A stretch of 64,000 nt of DNA from Carnobacterium_A antarcticum (GCF_042658365.1 NZ_JBHSQC010000015.1), one strand, 5' to 3'; shown: positions 1 through 8,980, counted from the stretch's first letter. Numbers and translations are program-made. The notes: generated by a model from the letters alone, not told the origin.

Positions 1-369
1 TTTGAATTGGATGTCCACTGGGTACAACGCGGCGGTAAAAACCCGGTTTCTGTATTAAAAGACTATGCTGGAAAAGTAGATCTAGTGCATTTGAAAGATT
101 ATCGAGTCGCTAGTATCCCTCCGGAAGCTTTTGATGCTTTAAAAGAAGGGGACTACGAAACCTTTATGACGGCATTTGCCAATATCATTCAATTTGCGGA
201 ATTAGGCCAAGGCAGTTTAGATTTGCCAGAGATCATTGAACAAAGTATCGCCAGTGGAACACGTTATTTATTGGTGGAGCAAGATGATCAATATGGACGC
301 GACCCATTCGACTGTTTGATTACTTCACGCGATTATTTGTACAACGCAGGCTACAAAAACTTATTTTAA
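1..369 (+). CDS. Sugar phosphate isomerase/epimerase, C-terminal part
   Basis: The gene enters from outside the window; the frame is open from base 1 and ends in TAA. About 122 residues are present. They match the C-terminal half of the xylose-isomerase-like TIM barrel (AP endonuclease family 2) sugar epimerases: a strand with DVHW, the metal-ligand type motif HLKD, then a GSLDLPEI segment, the VEQDD motif and a closing DPFDCLITSRDYL helix. Such enzymes interconvert sugars or sugar phosphates, or act on inositol derivatives, with a divalent metal. It lies just upstream of a Gfo/Idh/MocA oxidoreductase, a common pairing in sugar or polyol catabolism. The substrate cannot be told from this fragment. 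Confidence 0.8.
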   Translation, partial: FELDVHWVQRGGKNPVSVLKDYAGKVDLVHLKDYRVASIPPEAFDALKEGDYETFMTAFANIIQFAELGQGSLDLPEIIEQSIASGTRYLLVEQDDQYGRDPFDCLITSRDYLYNAGYKNLF

Positions 370-385
370 ATCTAGGAAATAAACG

Positions 386-426
386 ATATATGGGGCTAAG
401 AGTTCGACGCTTAGCTCCATATATTT
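386..426 (+). terminator. Intercistronic hairpin / weak terminator
   Basis: A 15-bp inverted repeat (ATATATGGGGCTAAG against CTTAGCTCCATATAT, one G-T pair) follows the stop of the epimerase gene. The T-run after it is poor, so it may only partly terminate or may act as an mRNA stabiliser before the next gene. Confidence 0.6.
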
Positions 427-479
427 GTTAAGTTTATAATCAGAAGAATAAAAAAATAGTTGGTGGAAGGATGATCGAA

Positions 480-1559
480 ATGAAGCAAGACGGAATGAAC
501 TATGCACCAAAAGGCAAGCCAAATCCAGTAGTTGAACCCGGTGAGTTTAATTTTGCCGTAACAGCTTTGGATCACGGACATATCAATGGGATGACCAATG
601 GATTGCTGGAAGCAGGAGCAACATTAAAATGGGTCTATGACCCAGATCCAGAAAAAGTAGCCGCTTATCAAGAACAATTTCCTGAAGCGGCAGTAGCGGA
701 ATCATTAGAAGCCATTCTTGCGGATCCAGCGGTTCAATTAGTTGCAGCTGCCGTTATTCCAAATTTACGCAGTGAGATGGGCAATCGAGTGATGCGGGCC
801 GGAAAAGATTATTTTACGGATAAAACAGCTTTCACAACGATGGCGCAATTGGAAGAAACTAAAAAAGTTGTTGCTGAAACAGGCCGCAAGTTTTTTGTTT
901 ACTTTAGTGAACGCCTGCATGTTGAAGGAGCAGTTTTTGCAGGACAATTGATCAAAGACGGTAAAATTGGAGAAGTCATTCAAGTGACCGGTTTTGGTCC
1001 ACATCGTTTGGACAAAGACATACGCCCAGACTGGTTCTTTAAGAAAGAACAATATGGCGGAATCTTGTGCGACATCGGCAGCCACCAAATTGAACAGTTC
1101 TTGTATTATACCGGCAATGAAAATGCTGAAGTTCTGCACAGTAAAGTCGGAAACTATGCTAATCCCGACACTCCTGAACTGGAAGATTATGGAGATGCAA
1201 CATTCCTAGGCGACAATGGAGCAACTTTCATCTTTAAAGTCGATTGGTTTACACCAGATGGCTTAAGCACTTGGGGAGATGGCCGAACATTTATTACGGG
1301 GACTAAAGGAACGATTGAAGTTCGCAAATACCTTGATGTAGCGCGTGAAGAAACCGGCGATCATTTGTATTTGGTTACTGCAGAAGGAGAGGAACATTAT
1401 TCTCTAACGGGAGAAGTAGGCTTCCCATTCTTTGGCGAAATGATCAAAGACTGTATCAACCGTACTGAAAAGGCTATGACACAAGAGCATATTTTTAAAG
1501 CTCAAGAGTTGTGCTTGATTTCGCAAGAAAAAGCAATGGTTATTCCAACAAAAAAATAA
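480..1559 (+). CDS. Gfo/Idh/MocA family oxidoreductase
   Basis: NAD(P)-dependent sugar or polyol dehydrogenase family. The N-terminal Rossmann half starts with FAVTALDHGHINGM, which departs from the usual GxGxxG nucleotide loop. The TDKTAF segment stands where the family has its catalytic EKP lysine motif, so the lysine is kept. DIGSHQIEQFLYY matches the family's GxHxxD-type metal/substrate helix (GSHQIE). Length (359 aa) is normal. The GGAAGG Shine-Dalgarno ends directly before an ATG at 471; the in-frame ATG at 480 has normal 9-nt spacing and is preferred. Co-directional with the upstream epimerase, so a two-step sugar pathway is likely. Substrate unknown. Confidence 0.8.
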   Translation: MKQDGMNYAPKGKPNPVVEPGEFNFAVTALDHGHINGMTNGLLEAGATLKWVYDPDPEKVAAYQEQFPEAAVAESLEAILADPAVQLVAAAVIPNLRSEMGNRVMRAGKDYFTDKTAFTTMAQLEETKKVVAETGRKFFVYFSERLHVEGAVFAGQLIKDGKIGEVIQVTGFGPHRLDKDIRPDWFFKKEQYGGILCDIGSHQIEQFLYYTGNENAEVLHSKVGNYANPDTPELEDYGDATFLGDNGATFIFKVDWFTPDGLSTWGDGRTFITGTKGTIEVRKYLDVAREETGDHLYLVTAEGEEHYSLTGEVGFPFFGEMIKDCINRTEKAMTQEHIFKAQELCLISQEKAMVIPTKK

Positions 1560-1580
1560 ACAACTTATCCTTAACAAACG

Positions 1581-1628
1581 AAAAGCCGCATCAAAAATCC
1601 TATTATGGATTTCTGATGCGGCTTTTTC
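1581..1628. terminator. Bidirectional terminator
   Basis: AAAAGCCGCATCA pairs with TGATGCGGCTTTT around a short loop, with A-run and T-run on the two sides. It lies between two converging genes and can serve both strands. Confidence 0.9.
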
Positions 1629-1633
1629 TTAGC

Positions 1634-3454
1634 TTATTTTGCTGAATCTAAATAATTTTGATAGAATTCTTCTACTTTAGCTGGATCGGCTACTAACTCA
1701 TTTCCAGTGTCGACTAACGGACTAACAGTCGAGTAAGCTTTTAATTTCAAACCATCGTAAGCAGAACTGATTTCATCTTGGTTGATGGAGTAAAGAATCG
1801 ATTTACGCAAATCGGCACTATCAGAAACATCCCGTCCATTGGTATTGAACAACATGTACGTTACACCATTACTTGGCATACTTTGTAATGTTAAGCTGTC
1901 TTCGCCTTCAACAACGTCATATTTTGTTTCATCTAATCCATACAATAAGTGGATTTCACCAGAACGTAAAGCAGATAGGGCACTATCCGCATCTCCGATA
2001 AAACGAACCGTCACATTAGCAATCTGTGCTTCGTTTTCTGTTCCAGCCATATAAGCCGGATTTTTTTGGAAAGTTGCGGCATAGTCGTCTTTTTGGATCA
2101 TGATGTAAGGACCGCTGGCATACAAATGATTGTCATATGTTTCGCCTTTTGTTACGGTCCGTTGGTCTCCGTAAGGGATATCAGTAGTGATATCAAAGTT
2201 TTCGATATCGTATGTGTTGATGCTTTCAACTTGTTCTTGTGACACGATTCCTGCAGATTGGTGCGCCAAGTAGTTTAAGACTTGCGGGAAAGGTTCTGTT
2301 GTGGTCATTTTGATCACTTGGTAATTTCCTGAAGCATTATCAACTTGTTCTGCATCTTCTACAACTGCAGCAATAGGAGCTTCTAAACCAGCTTCTAAAG
2401 CTTCTTTGACAGACCCGCTGCCGTCAGACAACTGAGCATTTTCAAGTTCAGTAAGATCTGTAACCAAGCTAGCCGAGTCGATGTGCTCATGTAAACTGTA
2501 CGTCCGGTGGTCTGGTACAGAATTCGGATTTTTTGCGCGGTTTAATGAGAAAATAGCATCTTGACCACTGACCATTTTACCAGTATCGACAGCTTGTCCA
2601 TCTTCAACGGCTGCAAAATTAATATCATCGCGTAAAATGAAGTAGTAATCCGAGTTGCCGTCTGCGATTGCGTGGTTGTAACTTAAAGAGCCATCAGAAA
2701 CAACTTTGTCATCATCTGTTAAGTTCACTAAGCGGACATACATATTCGTATTCAATTGATTAATCGATCCGTCATTGCCTTTGATAGGGTCTAATGAAGT
2801 CAAATCTCCCATCGTTTGCGTCAACAGCAGGGATTCTGTATCGTTCAAAGCCGTGTCGTTAAATTGCACGTTTTCCCAAGCAAAAGCACGCGATTTTGAC
2901 AAACGAATAGAATCAGGCTTTAAGAGTTCGCTGTTAAATGCTTGAGCTTTTAAAGAAGTATAAAGCGGGGCGATATAAGCATTTTCAGTAACTAAGACAT
3001 CTTCTAATCCTTTATACGTTTGAGTATACTCATCAGCAGTTTGCAGAGCTGCTTCATCAATCAAAGCATCTACTTCGCTGTTTGACATGCTGCTGTTATC
3101 GCCGTCTGTAATAAATAAAGAACGCACAGCATAGTCAGGATTTCCGGTTACAGTTGTCCAGCTTGAGATCGCTAGATCATAATTACCAGCTTCTTTTTGG
3201 GTTTGGAAACTAGCATAGTCCGGCTGAGTATTCAATTTTACATCGAAGCCATTTTTGATCAATTGATCTCTGACGATATTCATGTCGGTTTCATTGCTTG
3301 AAGTGCCTAATAGTTCAATCGTATTTTTTTCCGTTGTTTCACTAGTTGAAGCAGAGTTGCCGTTGCTCGCTTGGTCTTCTGTTTGAACACCACAAGCTGC
3401 TAATAAAACCACACCAGCTGTAAGAGTTAGTAGAGATAATAATCGTTTTTTCAT
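1634..3454 (-). CDS. Peptide-type ABC transporter substrate-binding lipoprotein, circularly permuted
   Basis: 606 aa with an N-terminal lipoprotein signal and lipobox LAAC (Cys21), so membrane-anchored outside the cell. It belongs to the family 5 (OppA/DppA) binding proteins, but the domain order is altered. Residues about 44-195 resemble the normal C-terminal end of the family (IELLGTSSNE, then YDLAISSW, then SNSEVDALIDEA, then AYIAPLYTSLKAQAF). Residues about 207-606 resemble the normal N-terminal and middle part (GDLTSLDPIKGN near 216, YYFILRDDINF, and finally LRKSILYSINQDEI near 549, which is usually followed by the part found here at the start). Third gene of a minus-strand operon with two permeases; SD GGAGG before the ATG. 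Likely ligand, from the upstream T-box, is cysteine or a Cys-containing peptide (inference). Confidence 0.85.
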   Translation of the reverse strand: MKKRLLSLLTLTAGVVLLAACGVQTEDQASNGNSASTSETTEKNTIELLGTSSNETDMNIVRDQLIKNGFDVKLNTQPDYASFQTQKEAGNYDLAISSWTTVTGNPDYAVRSLFITDGDNSSMSNSEVDALIDEAALQTADEYTQTYKGLEDVLVTENAYIAPLYTSLKAQAFNSELLKPDSIRLSKSRAFAWENVQFNDTALNDTESLLLTQTMGDLTSLDPIKGNDGSINQLNTNMYVRLVNLTDDDKVVSDGSLSYNHAIADGNSDYYFILRDDINFAAVEDGQAVDTGKMVSGQDAIFSLNRAKNPNSVPDHRTYSLHEHIDSASLVTDLTELENAQLSDGSGSVKEALEAGLEAPIAAVVEDAEQVDNASGNYQVIKMTTTEPFPQVLNYLAHQSAGIVSQEQVESINTYDIENFDITTDIPYGDQRTVTKGETYDNHLYASGPYIMIQKDDYAATFQKNPAYMAGTENEAQIANVTVRFIGDADSALSALRSGEIHLLYGLDETKYDVVEGEDSLTLQSMPSNGVTYMLFNTNGRDVSDSADLRKSILYSINQDEISSAYDGLKLKAYSTVSPLVDTGNELVADPAKVEEFYQNYLDSAK

Positions 3455-3510
3455 TGCACTTAACCTCCAAGTTTTTTTATTGTCTATAAAACAAAGATAA
3501 TGAACCCTTA

Positions 3511-4974
3511 TTAATTCAATTTTGGATCGGTGGCATCTCGGATACCATCGCCCAAGAAATTAAACGATAAAACCAGCAGGATAATCGCTAACCCTGGATA
3601 GATCGCCAAATACGGACTAGTCTCTAAGTATTGGCTGCCGATCCTTAAAATATTTCCCCACTCTGGAATGTGAGCTTCAACCCCGAGTCCAAGATAACTT
3701 AAACTGCTTGTCGAAATAACGGCCGTTCCGATTGTTAACGTTGAACGAACGATCATTGGAGCCATCGCATTCGGGATAACATGCCTTGAAATGATCCGGC
3801 CGTTAGTTTGTCCCAAAGCCCGAGCTGATTCAATGTATTCCAAATTGCTGACTTGCATGACATTGGCTCGCATCGTTCTAGCATAAGATGGAATCGAGCC
3901 TAAACTTAATGCAATGACTAAGTTCGTTGTTGAAGCGCCAAATGCCGCTATGATCGTAATGGCTAACAGCATGCCGGGAATGGCGTAAAGCACATCCAAT
4001 AATCGCATGATTACGTTGTCGGTCGTACGGCCGTAAAAACCAGATATTGCGCCTAAAACGCCGCCAACGACTAAAGGAATGGCGGTTGCGATCAAACCGA
4101 CAGACAACGAAATTTGTGTGCCGAAAATAATTCTTGAAAAAACATCGCGTCCATAATTATCCGTGCCAAAAGGATAACGTAAAGAAGGACTTTTCAAAAT
4201 CGAGCTGTAGTCATTTTGAACCGCAAAAGAATAACTAAACGTCCAATTACAGGTAACCGCCAGCATGATCAAAAAAGTAATGAACAGCAGTCCAAGCAAA
4301 GCGGCTTGATTTTTGATCAACTTTTCGCGAATACTGGTTTGACGTTTCCCTATGTGGTCGGGTTTATTATTTTGATACAAAGAAGCTGCGACAAAAAAGA
4401 CAAGTATGTTCCCTGTAAGACCGGTCAGCGCCAGTATGAGCAACGTTATTTTTTGAACCGTTGGCTGCCAGTCAAACCATCTTTGTCCAAAGGCTAAAAC
4501 GAAGCTATGGAAAATCAGAGAAGCAATCATCAGATAAAAGAGCGGTAAAAAAGTGTTCGATACAAACGGTTTGAACACATTCAATGCCGTCACAGCAATG
4601 ACGAGTACATCTACCAACACCATATAAATAGCATAAATCAGGCTAGTCGTTAGTGTTTTTTTCAGCGTGATGATTCCTGAAATAAAAGCAAAGATATTTC
4701 CAATCAAAAGACTAAAGAGCATGACCACTGAAAGGATTTTAACTGAAGGAAGTTTTATTTCAGCATGGAAATCGTCTTTTTTGACCATTTGGAGTAACCA
4801 TTGGTGTACTAAACTGACGAGTACATTTAAAACACCTATTCCTAGAATCACCGGTTTAAATCCAAACGGCTGAAATTGAATGCTCAGCAGTACCCATAAT
4901 ACGGCATACCCCCAAGTCAATCCATTGTTGAAGCGGATTTGTTGGTAAACCAAATTTGTTTGGTATGATTTCAC
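3511..4974 (-). CDS. ABC transporter permease, DppC-type, with N-terminal membrane extension
   Basis: Inner permease of the same importer. Residues from about 217 onward form a standard DppC/OppC unit: a first membrane helix, then the conserved FGTDNYGRDVFSRI segment, and the EAA loop that contacts the ATPase (YIESARALGQTNGRI). Ahead of this are about 215 residues with roughly six predicted hydrophobic segments that ordinary DppC proteins (about 300 aa) lack. Start is GTG with an AGGTG SD. Lies 17 bp after the first permease gene and 56 bp before the binding-protein gene. The role of the extension is unknown. Confidence 0.9.
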   Translation of the reverse strand: MKSYQTNLVYQQIRFNNGLTWGYAVLWVLLSIQFQPFGFKPVILGIGVLNVLVSLVHQWLLQMVKKDDFHAEIKLPSVKILSVVMLFSLLIGNIFAFISGIITLKKTLTTSLIYAIYMVLVDVLVIAVTALNVFKPFVSNTFLPLFYLMIASLIFHSFVLAFGQRWFDWQPTVQKITLLILALTGLTGNILVFFVAASLYQNNKPDHIGKRQTSIREKLIKNQAALLGLLFITFLIMLAVTCNWTFSYSFAVQNDYSSILKSPSLRYPFGTDNYGRDVFSRIIFGTQISLSVGLIATAIPLVVGGVLGAISGFYGRTTDNVIMRLLDVLYAIPGMLLAITIIAAFGASTTNLVIALSLGSIPSYARTMRANVMQVSNLEYIESARALGQTNGRIISRHVIPNAMAPMIVRSTLTIGTAVISTSSLSYLGLGVEAHIPEWGNILRIGSQYLETSPYLAIYPGLAIILLVLSFNFLGDGIRDATDPKLN

Positions 4975-4991
4975 TTAAGAGACACCTGCTT

Positions 4992-6422
4992 TCATCGTCC
5001 GCTTTTGATCCGAGAACGAATTCGTGGATCAATAAAGCTGTAAAGTAAGTCAATAAAGACATTGACCATCGATAAGATAACGGCGATATAAATAACGCCG
5101 CCCATAACACTTGGGATATCTGGAACAAACTGTTTATCGACAATATAGCTCCCTACACCATTGATATTAAATACTTTTTCCGTCACAGAGGAGCCGCCCA
5201 GCATTCCGCCAAACTGTAAGCCAATAATCGTAACGATCGGAATCAAAGCGTTTGGTACGGCATGCCGCAGAATAACTCTTCTAGTTGACAGGCCTTTAGC
5301 TCGGGCTGTCAAAATGTAATCTTCATTGATGACTTCCAGTGTCGATGAACGGGTCATTCGCGCAACCGAAGCCATCAAGCCCGTTCCCAGAACAACGGCT
5401 GGCATAATAAGAGAAACCAGATTGTCCGCATTGTAAGTAGCCGGCAGCCACCCTAAGTTGATAGAGAATGTCAAAATAAAGATCAATCCTTGCCAGAAAC
5501 TAGGAATGGATATTCCGATCAAAGCAATCAACATAAAAAGATGGTCAAACGTTGTGTTAGCTTTAACCGCTGCATAAATTCCAGCAGGGAGAGCAACTAC
5601 AACGGAAAGCGCCAAGGCGAATAAAGTCAATTGTAAAGTGACTGGGAAGCGACGCATGATCATTGTTACAACACGTTCATTTCCTTCAAAAGCATTGCCT
5701 AGATCAAATGTGAAAATACCTTTGATGGTTCGGCCCAACTGGATCAGATAAGGATCATCTAAGCCATGAACAGCATTAAAGTTGATAATTTGTTCAGGCG
5801 TTGCTTGTACTCCTAAAATGTTTGTCGCTGAATCTGAAGGCGATAAGTACAATAAAGTAAAGACGATAATGGTAACGCCGATAATAACGAACACCATCAT
5901 AATTAAGCGATCAACAATGTAGCGCAACGTAGGAATAGAGACGATCAACAAGAGTACATACATAGGCAAGCCCAGAAATAGAGACAAAACAAAACCCAGC
6001 GGCTGCTGCAGCCATTTGACGGTTTCATTCAAGAAACTGGGCTGCTCGCTAGTTGATTCTTGGTAATAAGCCAATGTACGCTCCTTTAGTTCTTTTTGAT
6101 AAGCCGTCTGATAAAGTTCATTCACTCTTTTTTCCATCTGTGCTTTCGAGCTGTTTTGCTGCAGAAAATCAGCCTTTCGTTTTTCTTGGTTCAGAAGGTT
6201 TTCCTTTAAAGCCGCTGCCGCACCGCTTTCTTCAAATGTTCGTTTGATTTTTTTCTCCACAGCGTGTAATTCAGATAAGCGATTCTTTAGTAAGTAGCGG
6301 ATGAGCACGAGCAGTTGAAACGGGAAGCTGAGCAAACCTAAACCCAAGGCAATAATGCGTTGCTGAGAAGCTTCTTGATAAGATTGACTGATCGTTTGCA
6401 GCCAATTTGGTTTGGCGTGCAT
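4992..6422 (-). CDS. ABC transporter permease, DppB-type, with N-terminal extension
   Basis: First gene of the T-box-controlled operon. Residues from about 168 to 476 match DppB/OppB permeases: the RYIVDRLIMMVF start, LYLSPSDSA, the FDLGNAF segment, and the EAA loop EVINEDYILTARAKGLS. The first 165 residues are extra: a hydrophobic segment near 24-44, a charged, probably coiled-coil stretch near 50-135 rich in Lys and Glu, and a second hydrophobic segment near 147-168. Canonical DppB is about 310-340 aa, this one 476. SD AGGAGG lies just upstream of the ATG. With the partner permease it would form the membrane channel of the importer. Confidence 0.9.
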   Translation of the reverse strand: MHAKPNWLQTISQSYQEASQQRIIALGLGLLSFPFQLLVLIRYLLKNRLSELHAVEKKIKRTFEESGAAAALKENLLNQEKRKADFLQQNSSKAQMEKRVNELYQTAYQKELKERTLAYYQESTSEQPSFLNETVKWLQQPLGFVLSLFLGLPMYVLLLIVSIPTLRYIVDRLIMMVFVIIGVTIIVFTLLYLSPSDSATNILGVQATPEQIINFNAVHGLDDPYLIQLGRTIKGIFTFDLGNAFEGNERVVTMIMRRFPVTLQLTLFALALSVVVALPAGIYAAVKANTTFDHLFMLIALIGISIPSFWQGLIFILTFSINLGWLPATYNADNLVSLIMPAVVLGTGLMASVARMTRSSTLEVINEDYILTARAKGLSTRRVILRHAVPNALIPIVTIIGLQFGGMLGGSSVTEKVFNINGVGSYIVDKQFVPDIPSVMGGVIYIAVILSMVNVFIDLLYSFIDPRIRSRIKSGR

Positions 6423-6489
6423 GGCATTTCCTCCTTTCGGTTTTTTATTTTTTTAGTGATTCGTTAGATGTGATTTTTCCTGAAAAACA

Positions 6490-6544
6490 AACAAAAAAGC
6501 CCTTAAACGGCTCTTCTTCATATGATGAAGAGCTGTTTAAGGGC
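6490..6544 (-). terminator. T-box regulated terminator hairpin
   Basis: An 18-bp stem, GCCCTTAAACAGCTCTTC pairing with GAAGAGCCGTTTAAGGGC, followed on the minus strand by six T. It lies between the T-box sequence and the first permease gene, the position of the conditional terminator. Confidence 0.92.
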
Positions 6545-6844
6545 AAAATGCAATATTTTACGGTTCCACCTTAATGGTTACAAAGAGAAAAAGAACTGCC
6601 ATTCTTGTTTTACTTTGTATGCTTAATTCGGTACGGCGCCATAAATAACAGACGGATATACCGATTTGCTGTAACGGGCAAACCCGATATGGTCTAAAGA
6701 AATGTCCATTCAACCATACAACTCCAAGATGCACTTCCAAATTTTCTTCCAGATCCCTTTCCACCAGACGGGACTCGCTGTGCTGTCATCCAACTTGTAC
6801 TTTTCTTTTCATCGTTTTTCAGAGGTGTTCACTTGTCTAACTAG
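6490..6844 (-). promoter_or_regulatory. T-box leader, likely tRNA-Cys responsive
   Basis: Leader of the permease/permease/binding-protein operon. Read on the minus strand it has the T-box sequence AAGGTGGAACCG (6561-6572); its TGGA would pair with a tRNA ending UCCA, the acceptor end usual for tRNA-Cys. Stem I is recognisable: AGTA (6798-6801) and GAA flank a helix CAAGTT/AATTTG, giving the specifier-loop fold. The codon after GAA-G is TGC (6731-6733), followed by A, which reads as cysteine. The apical part has AGCGAG and a GGTGGAAA loop. A strong terminator closes the leader. Low charged tRNA-Cys would be expected to favour read-through. Confidence 0.85.
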
Positions 6845-6849
6845 ACATA

Positions 6850-6878
6850 AATATAGCAAACACTCTTATATTCGTCAA
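6850..6878 (-). promoter_or_regulatory. Promoter of the T-box operon
   Basis: TTGACG and TATATT with a 17-bp spacer on the minus strand, about 7 bp ahead of where the T-box leader would start. Confidence 0.8.
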
Positions 6879-7038
6879 GCGATTAAGTGGAAAACTTTTA
6901 ATTAGTAAGTAACGGGGTTTATTTTTAGATTGAATCGTGTTACATTTCTAAGCAAGAGAACTGCCATTTAATACCTAAAACAGCCTAAACAGGATCATCT
7001 TTATTTATTTTGACTAAGAATGGTTAAAGGAGTCGCTT

Positions 7039-8769
7039 ATGGAAACGCTATTGAATGTAAACAATTTATCTGTCTCTTTTACGACAGGAAGCAGTACACA
7101 GCAAGTCACCTCGAATGTTTCTTTCGCAGTTAAAAAAGGAGAAACACTGGGAATCGTTGGAGAATCTGGCAGCGGAAAGAGCGTAACGGCTCGCTCGATT
7201 ATGGGGTTGTTAGCGCCCAATGCCTATGTTCATTCTAAAAGCAATATTGTATTTATGGGGAAAGATTTGCTTAGCCTGCCTGAGAAAAAAATGAGAGGTA
7301 TACGGGGAAAAGATATCGGGATGATTTTTCAAGATCCGATGACTTCTTTGAACCCAACGATGACAGTCGGAAGCCAAATCACTGAAACGATTCTTTATCA
7401 TGAAAAATTATCGAAAATAGAAGCAGAAATCCGAGCAAAAGACATTATGCATCATGTTGGGATCACTGATGTAGACGTACGGTACAAACAGTATGCCCAT
7501 GAATTTTCAGGAGGCATGCGTCAGCGGATGATGATTGCTTTAGCGTTAGTCTGCAAACCGGCACTGTTGATCGCAGATGAACCGACAACAGCATTAGACG
7601 TCACGATCCAAGCTCAAATTTTGGACTTATTAAAAGAGGTTCAAGAGAAGTTTGGGACAGCGATTATTTTGATCACACATGACTTTGGTGTTGTAGCAAA
7701 TATGTGCGATCAAGTGATCGTTATGAAAAATGGCCAAGTAGTAGAAACAGGCGAAACAAAAGACGTTTTTCAGCACCCGAAAGAAGCGTATACTAAAATG
7801 CTTTTGGCTGCCATTCCCAATTTGCATAAAGAAAAGTCAGAACGACATAAAAAAAAGCTGGCAGAAATCCACTCAGGAAAACGAAAAAAACTGCTAGACG
7901 TTTCTCATCTAGAAAAACATTTCCCTTTAGGAAAAACCGGTCTATTAAAAGCAGTGGATGACATCAGCTTTGCCATTTATGAAGGGGAAACCCTTGGCTT
8001 AGTTGGTGAATCTGGCTCTGGAAAATCGACTACCGGAAGAACGATTCTTCGTTTGCATGAAGCCACTGGCGGAGAAACCTTGTATCAAGGGTTTGACTTG
8101 AACCATCTGTCTCCAAAAGAATTAAAAACGATGCGCAAGCACATGCAGATCATCTTTCAAGATCCGTATGCTTCTTTGAATCCGCGAATGAAAATTCAAG
8201 ATATTATTGGTGAAGCTTTGGATATCCACCATTTAGCCAAAAACAAAAAAGAACGCAATGCTAAAGTAGCTGAATTGTTGCGTCTCGTTGGACTAAATGA
8301 AGAATTTGCACAGCGTTATCCGCATGAATTCTCAGGCGGTCAAAGACAGCGAATTGGTATCGCACGAGCTTTAGCAGTAGATCCTGCATTTATTGTCCTC
8401 GATGAACCATTATCAGCATTAGATGCGTCTATTCAAGCACAAATTGTTGAACTTTTAGAAGAGCTGCAAGAAAGACTAGGGTTATCCTATTTATTTATTG
8501 CTCATGACTTAGCGATGGTCAAGCAGATATCAGACCGAGTAGCTGTGATGTACAATGGTCGAATCGTAGAATTAGCCGATGCGGAAGAATTATTTTCAAA
8601 TCCCATTCATCCGTATACGAAAAAACTATTAGCTGCCATTCCAGTTCCAGACCCAGCTTATGAGGCGACTAAAAAACCAATAAGTGCAGCGACCGATGAA
8701 GAAGCTGGATTTCATTCAGAAAAAAGTGTCTTTAAAGAAGTCAGCCCTCATCATTGGGTAGCTCAATGA
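7039..8769 (+). CDS. Fused double ABC ATPase of peptide-type importer (DppD-DppF like)
   Basis: 576 aa with two complete ABC domains. Domain 1 has Walker A GESGSGKS at 41-48 and signature FSGGMRQRMMIAL; domain 2 has Walker A GESGSGKS near 323-330 and signature FSGGQRQRIGIARAL near 431. Each carries the oligopeptide C-terminal segment (HPKEAYTKMLLAAIPNL and NPIHPYTKKLLAAIPVP). In most peptide transporters these are two proteins. It energises the divergently encoded permeases. It lies outside the T-box leader, so cysteine control would act only on the membrane and binding subunits. The SD is GGAG before the ATG at 7039. Confidence 0.93.
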   Translation: METLLNVNNLSVSFTTGSSTQQVTSNVSFAVKKGETLGIVGESGSGKSVTARSIMGLLAPNAYVHSKSNIVFMGKDLLSLPEKKMRGIRGKDIGMIFQDPMTSLNPTMTVGSQITETILYHEKLSKIEAEIRAKDIMHHVGITDVDVRYKQYAHEFSGGMRQRMMIALALVCKPALLIADEPTTALDVTIQAQILDLLKEVQEKFGTAIILITHDFGVVANMCDQVIVMKNGQVVETGETKDVFQHPKEAYTKMLLAAIPNLHKEKSERHKKKLAEIHSGKRKKLLDVSHLEKHFPLGKTGLLKAVDDISFAIYEGETLGLVGESGSGKSTTGRTILRLHEATGGETLYQGFDLNHLSPKELKTMRKHMQIIFQDPYASLNPRMKIQDIIGEALDIHHLAKNKKERNAKVAELLRLVGLNEEFAQRYPHEFSGGQRQRIGIARALAVDPAFIVLDEPLSALDASIQAQIVELLEELQERLGLSYLFIAHDLAMVKQISDRVAVMYNGRIVELADAEELFSNPIHPYTKKLLAAIPVPDPAYEATKKPISAATDEEAGFHSEKSVFKEVSPHHWVAQ

Positions 8770-8782
8770 ACTGAAAAAAATA

Positions 8783-8827
8783 AAAAAAGGTTTAAATCAA
8801 AGGGAAATTTGATTTAAGCCTTTTTTT
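8783..8827 (+). terminator. Rho-independent terminator after the ATPase gene
   Basis: AGGTTTAAATCA pairs with TTGATTTAAGCCT around AAGGGAAA, followed by seven T. Confidence 0.9.
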
Positions 8828-8980
8828 ACGGATACATATGAAATCATCTGTAAAAAAGAGATCTGTTCCAACCTCTATTAAATAATACTGCTTTTAATCC
8901 TGCTGCTATTCTTTTAGTTGAGGTACTAAATAAATATTCTGCACATATACCTACAGTTTAAATTAAATTGAGCAAGTTGC

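Noticed and set aside
6726..6736. Reading the T-box specifier as GTG (Val)
   Set aside because: The nucleotide after GTG would be a C, not the usual purine, and a Val tRNA would need a different T-box bulge base than A. TGC followed by A fits both rules.
6558..6764. A 68-codon open frame on the minus strand inside the T-box leader
   Set aside because: It overlaps the specifier stem and T-box sequence, has no SD and codes no recognisable protein; the RNA structure explains the sequence.
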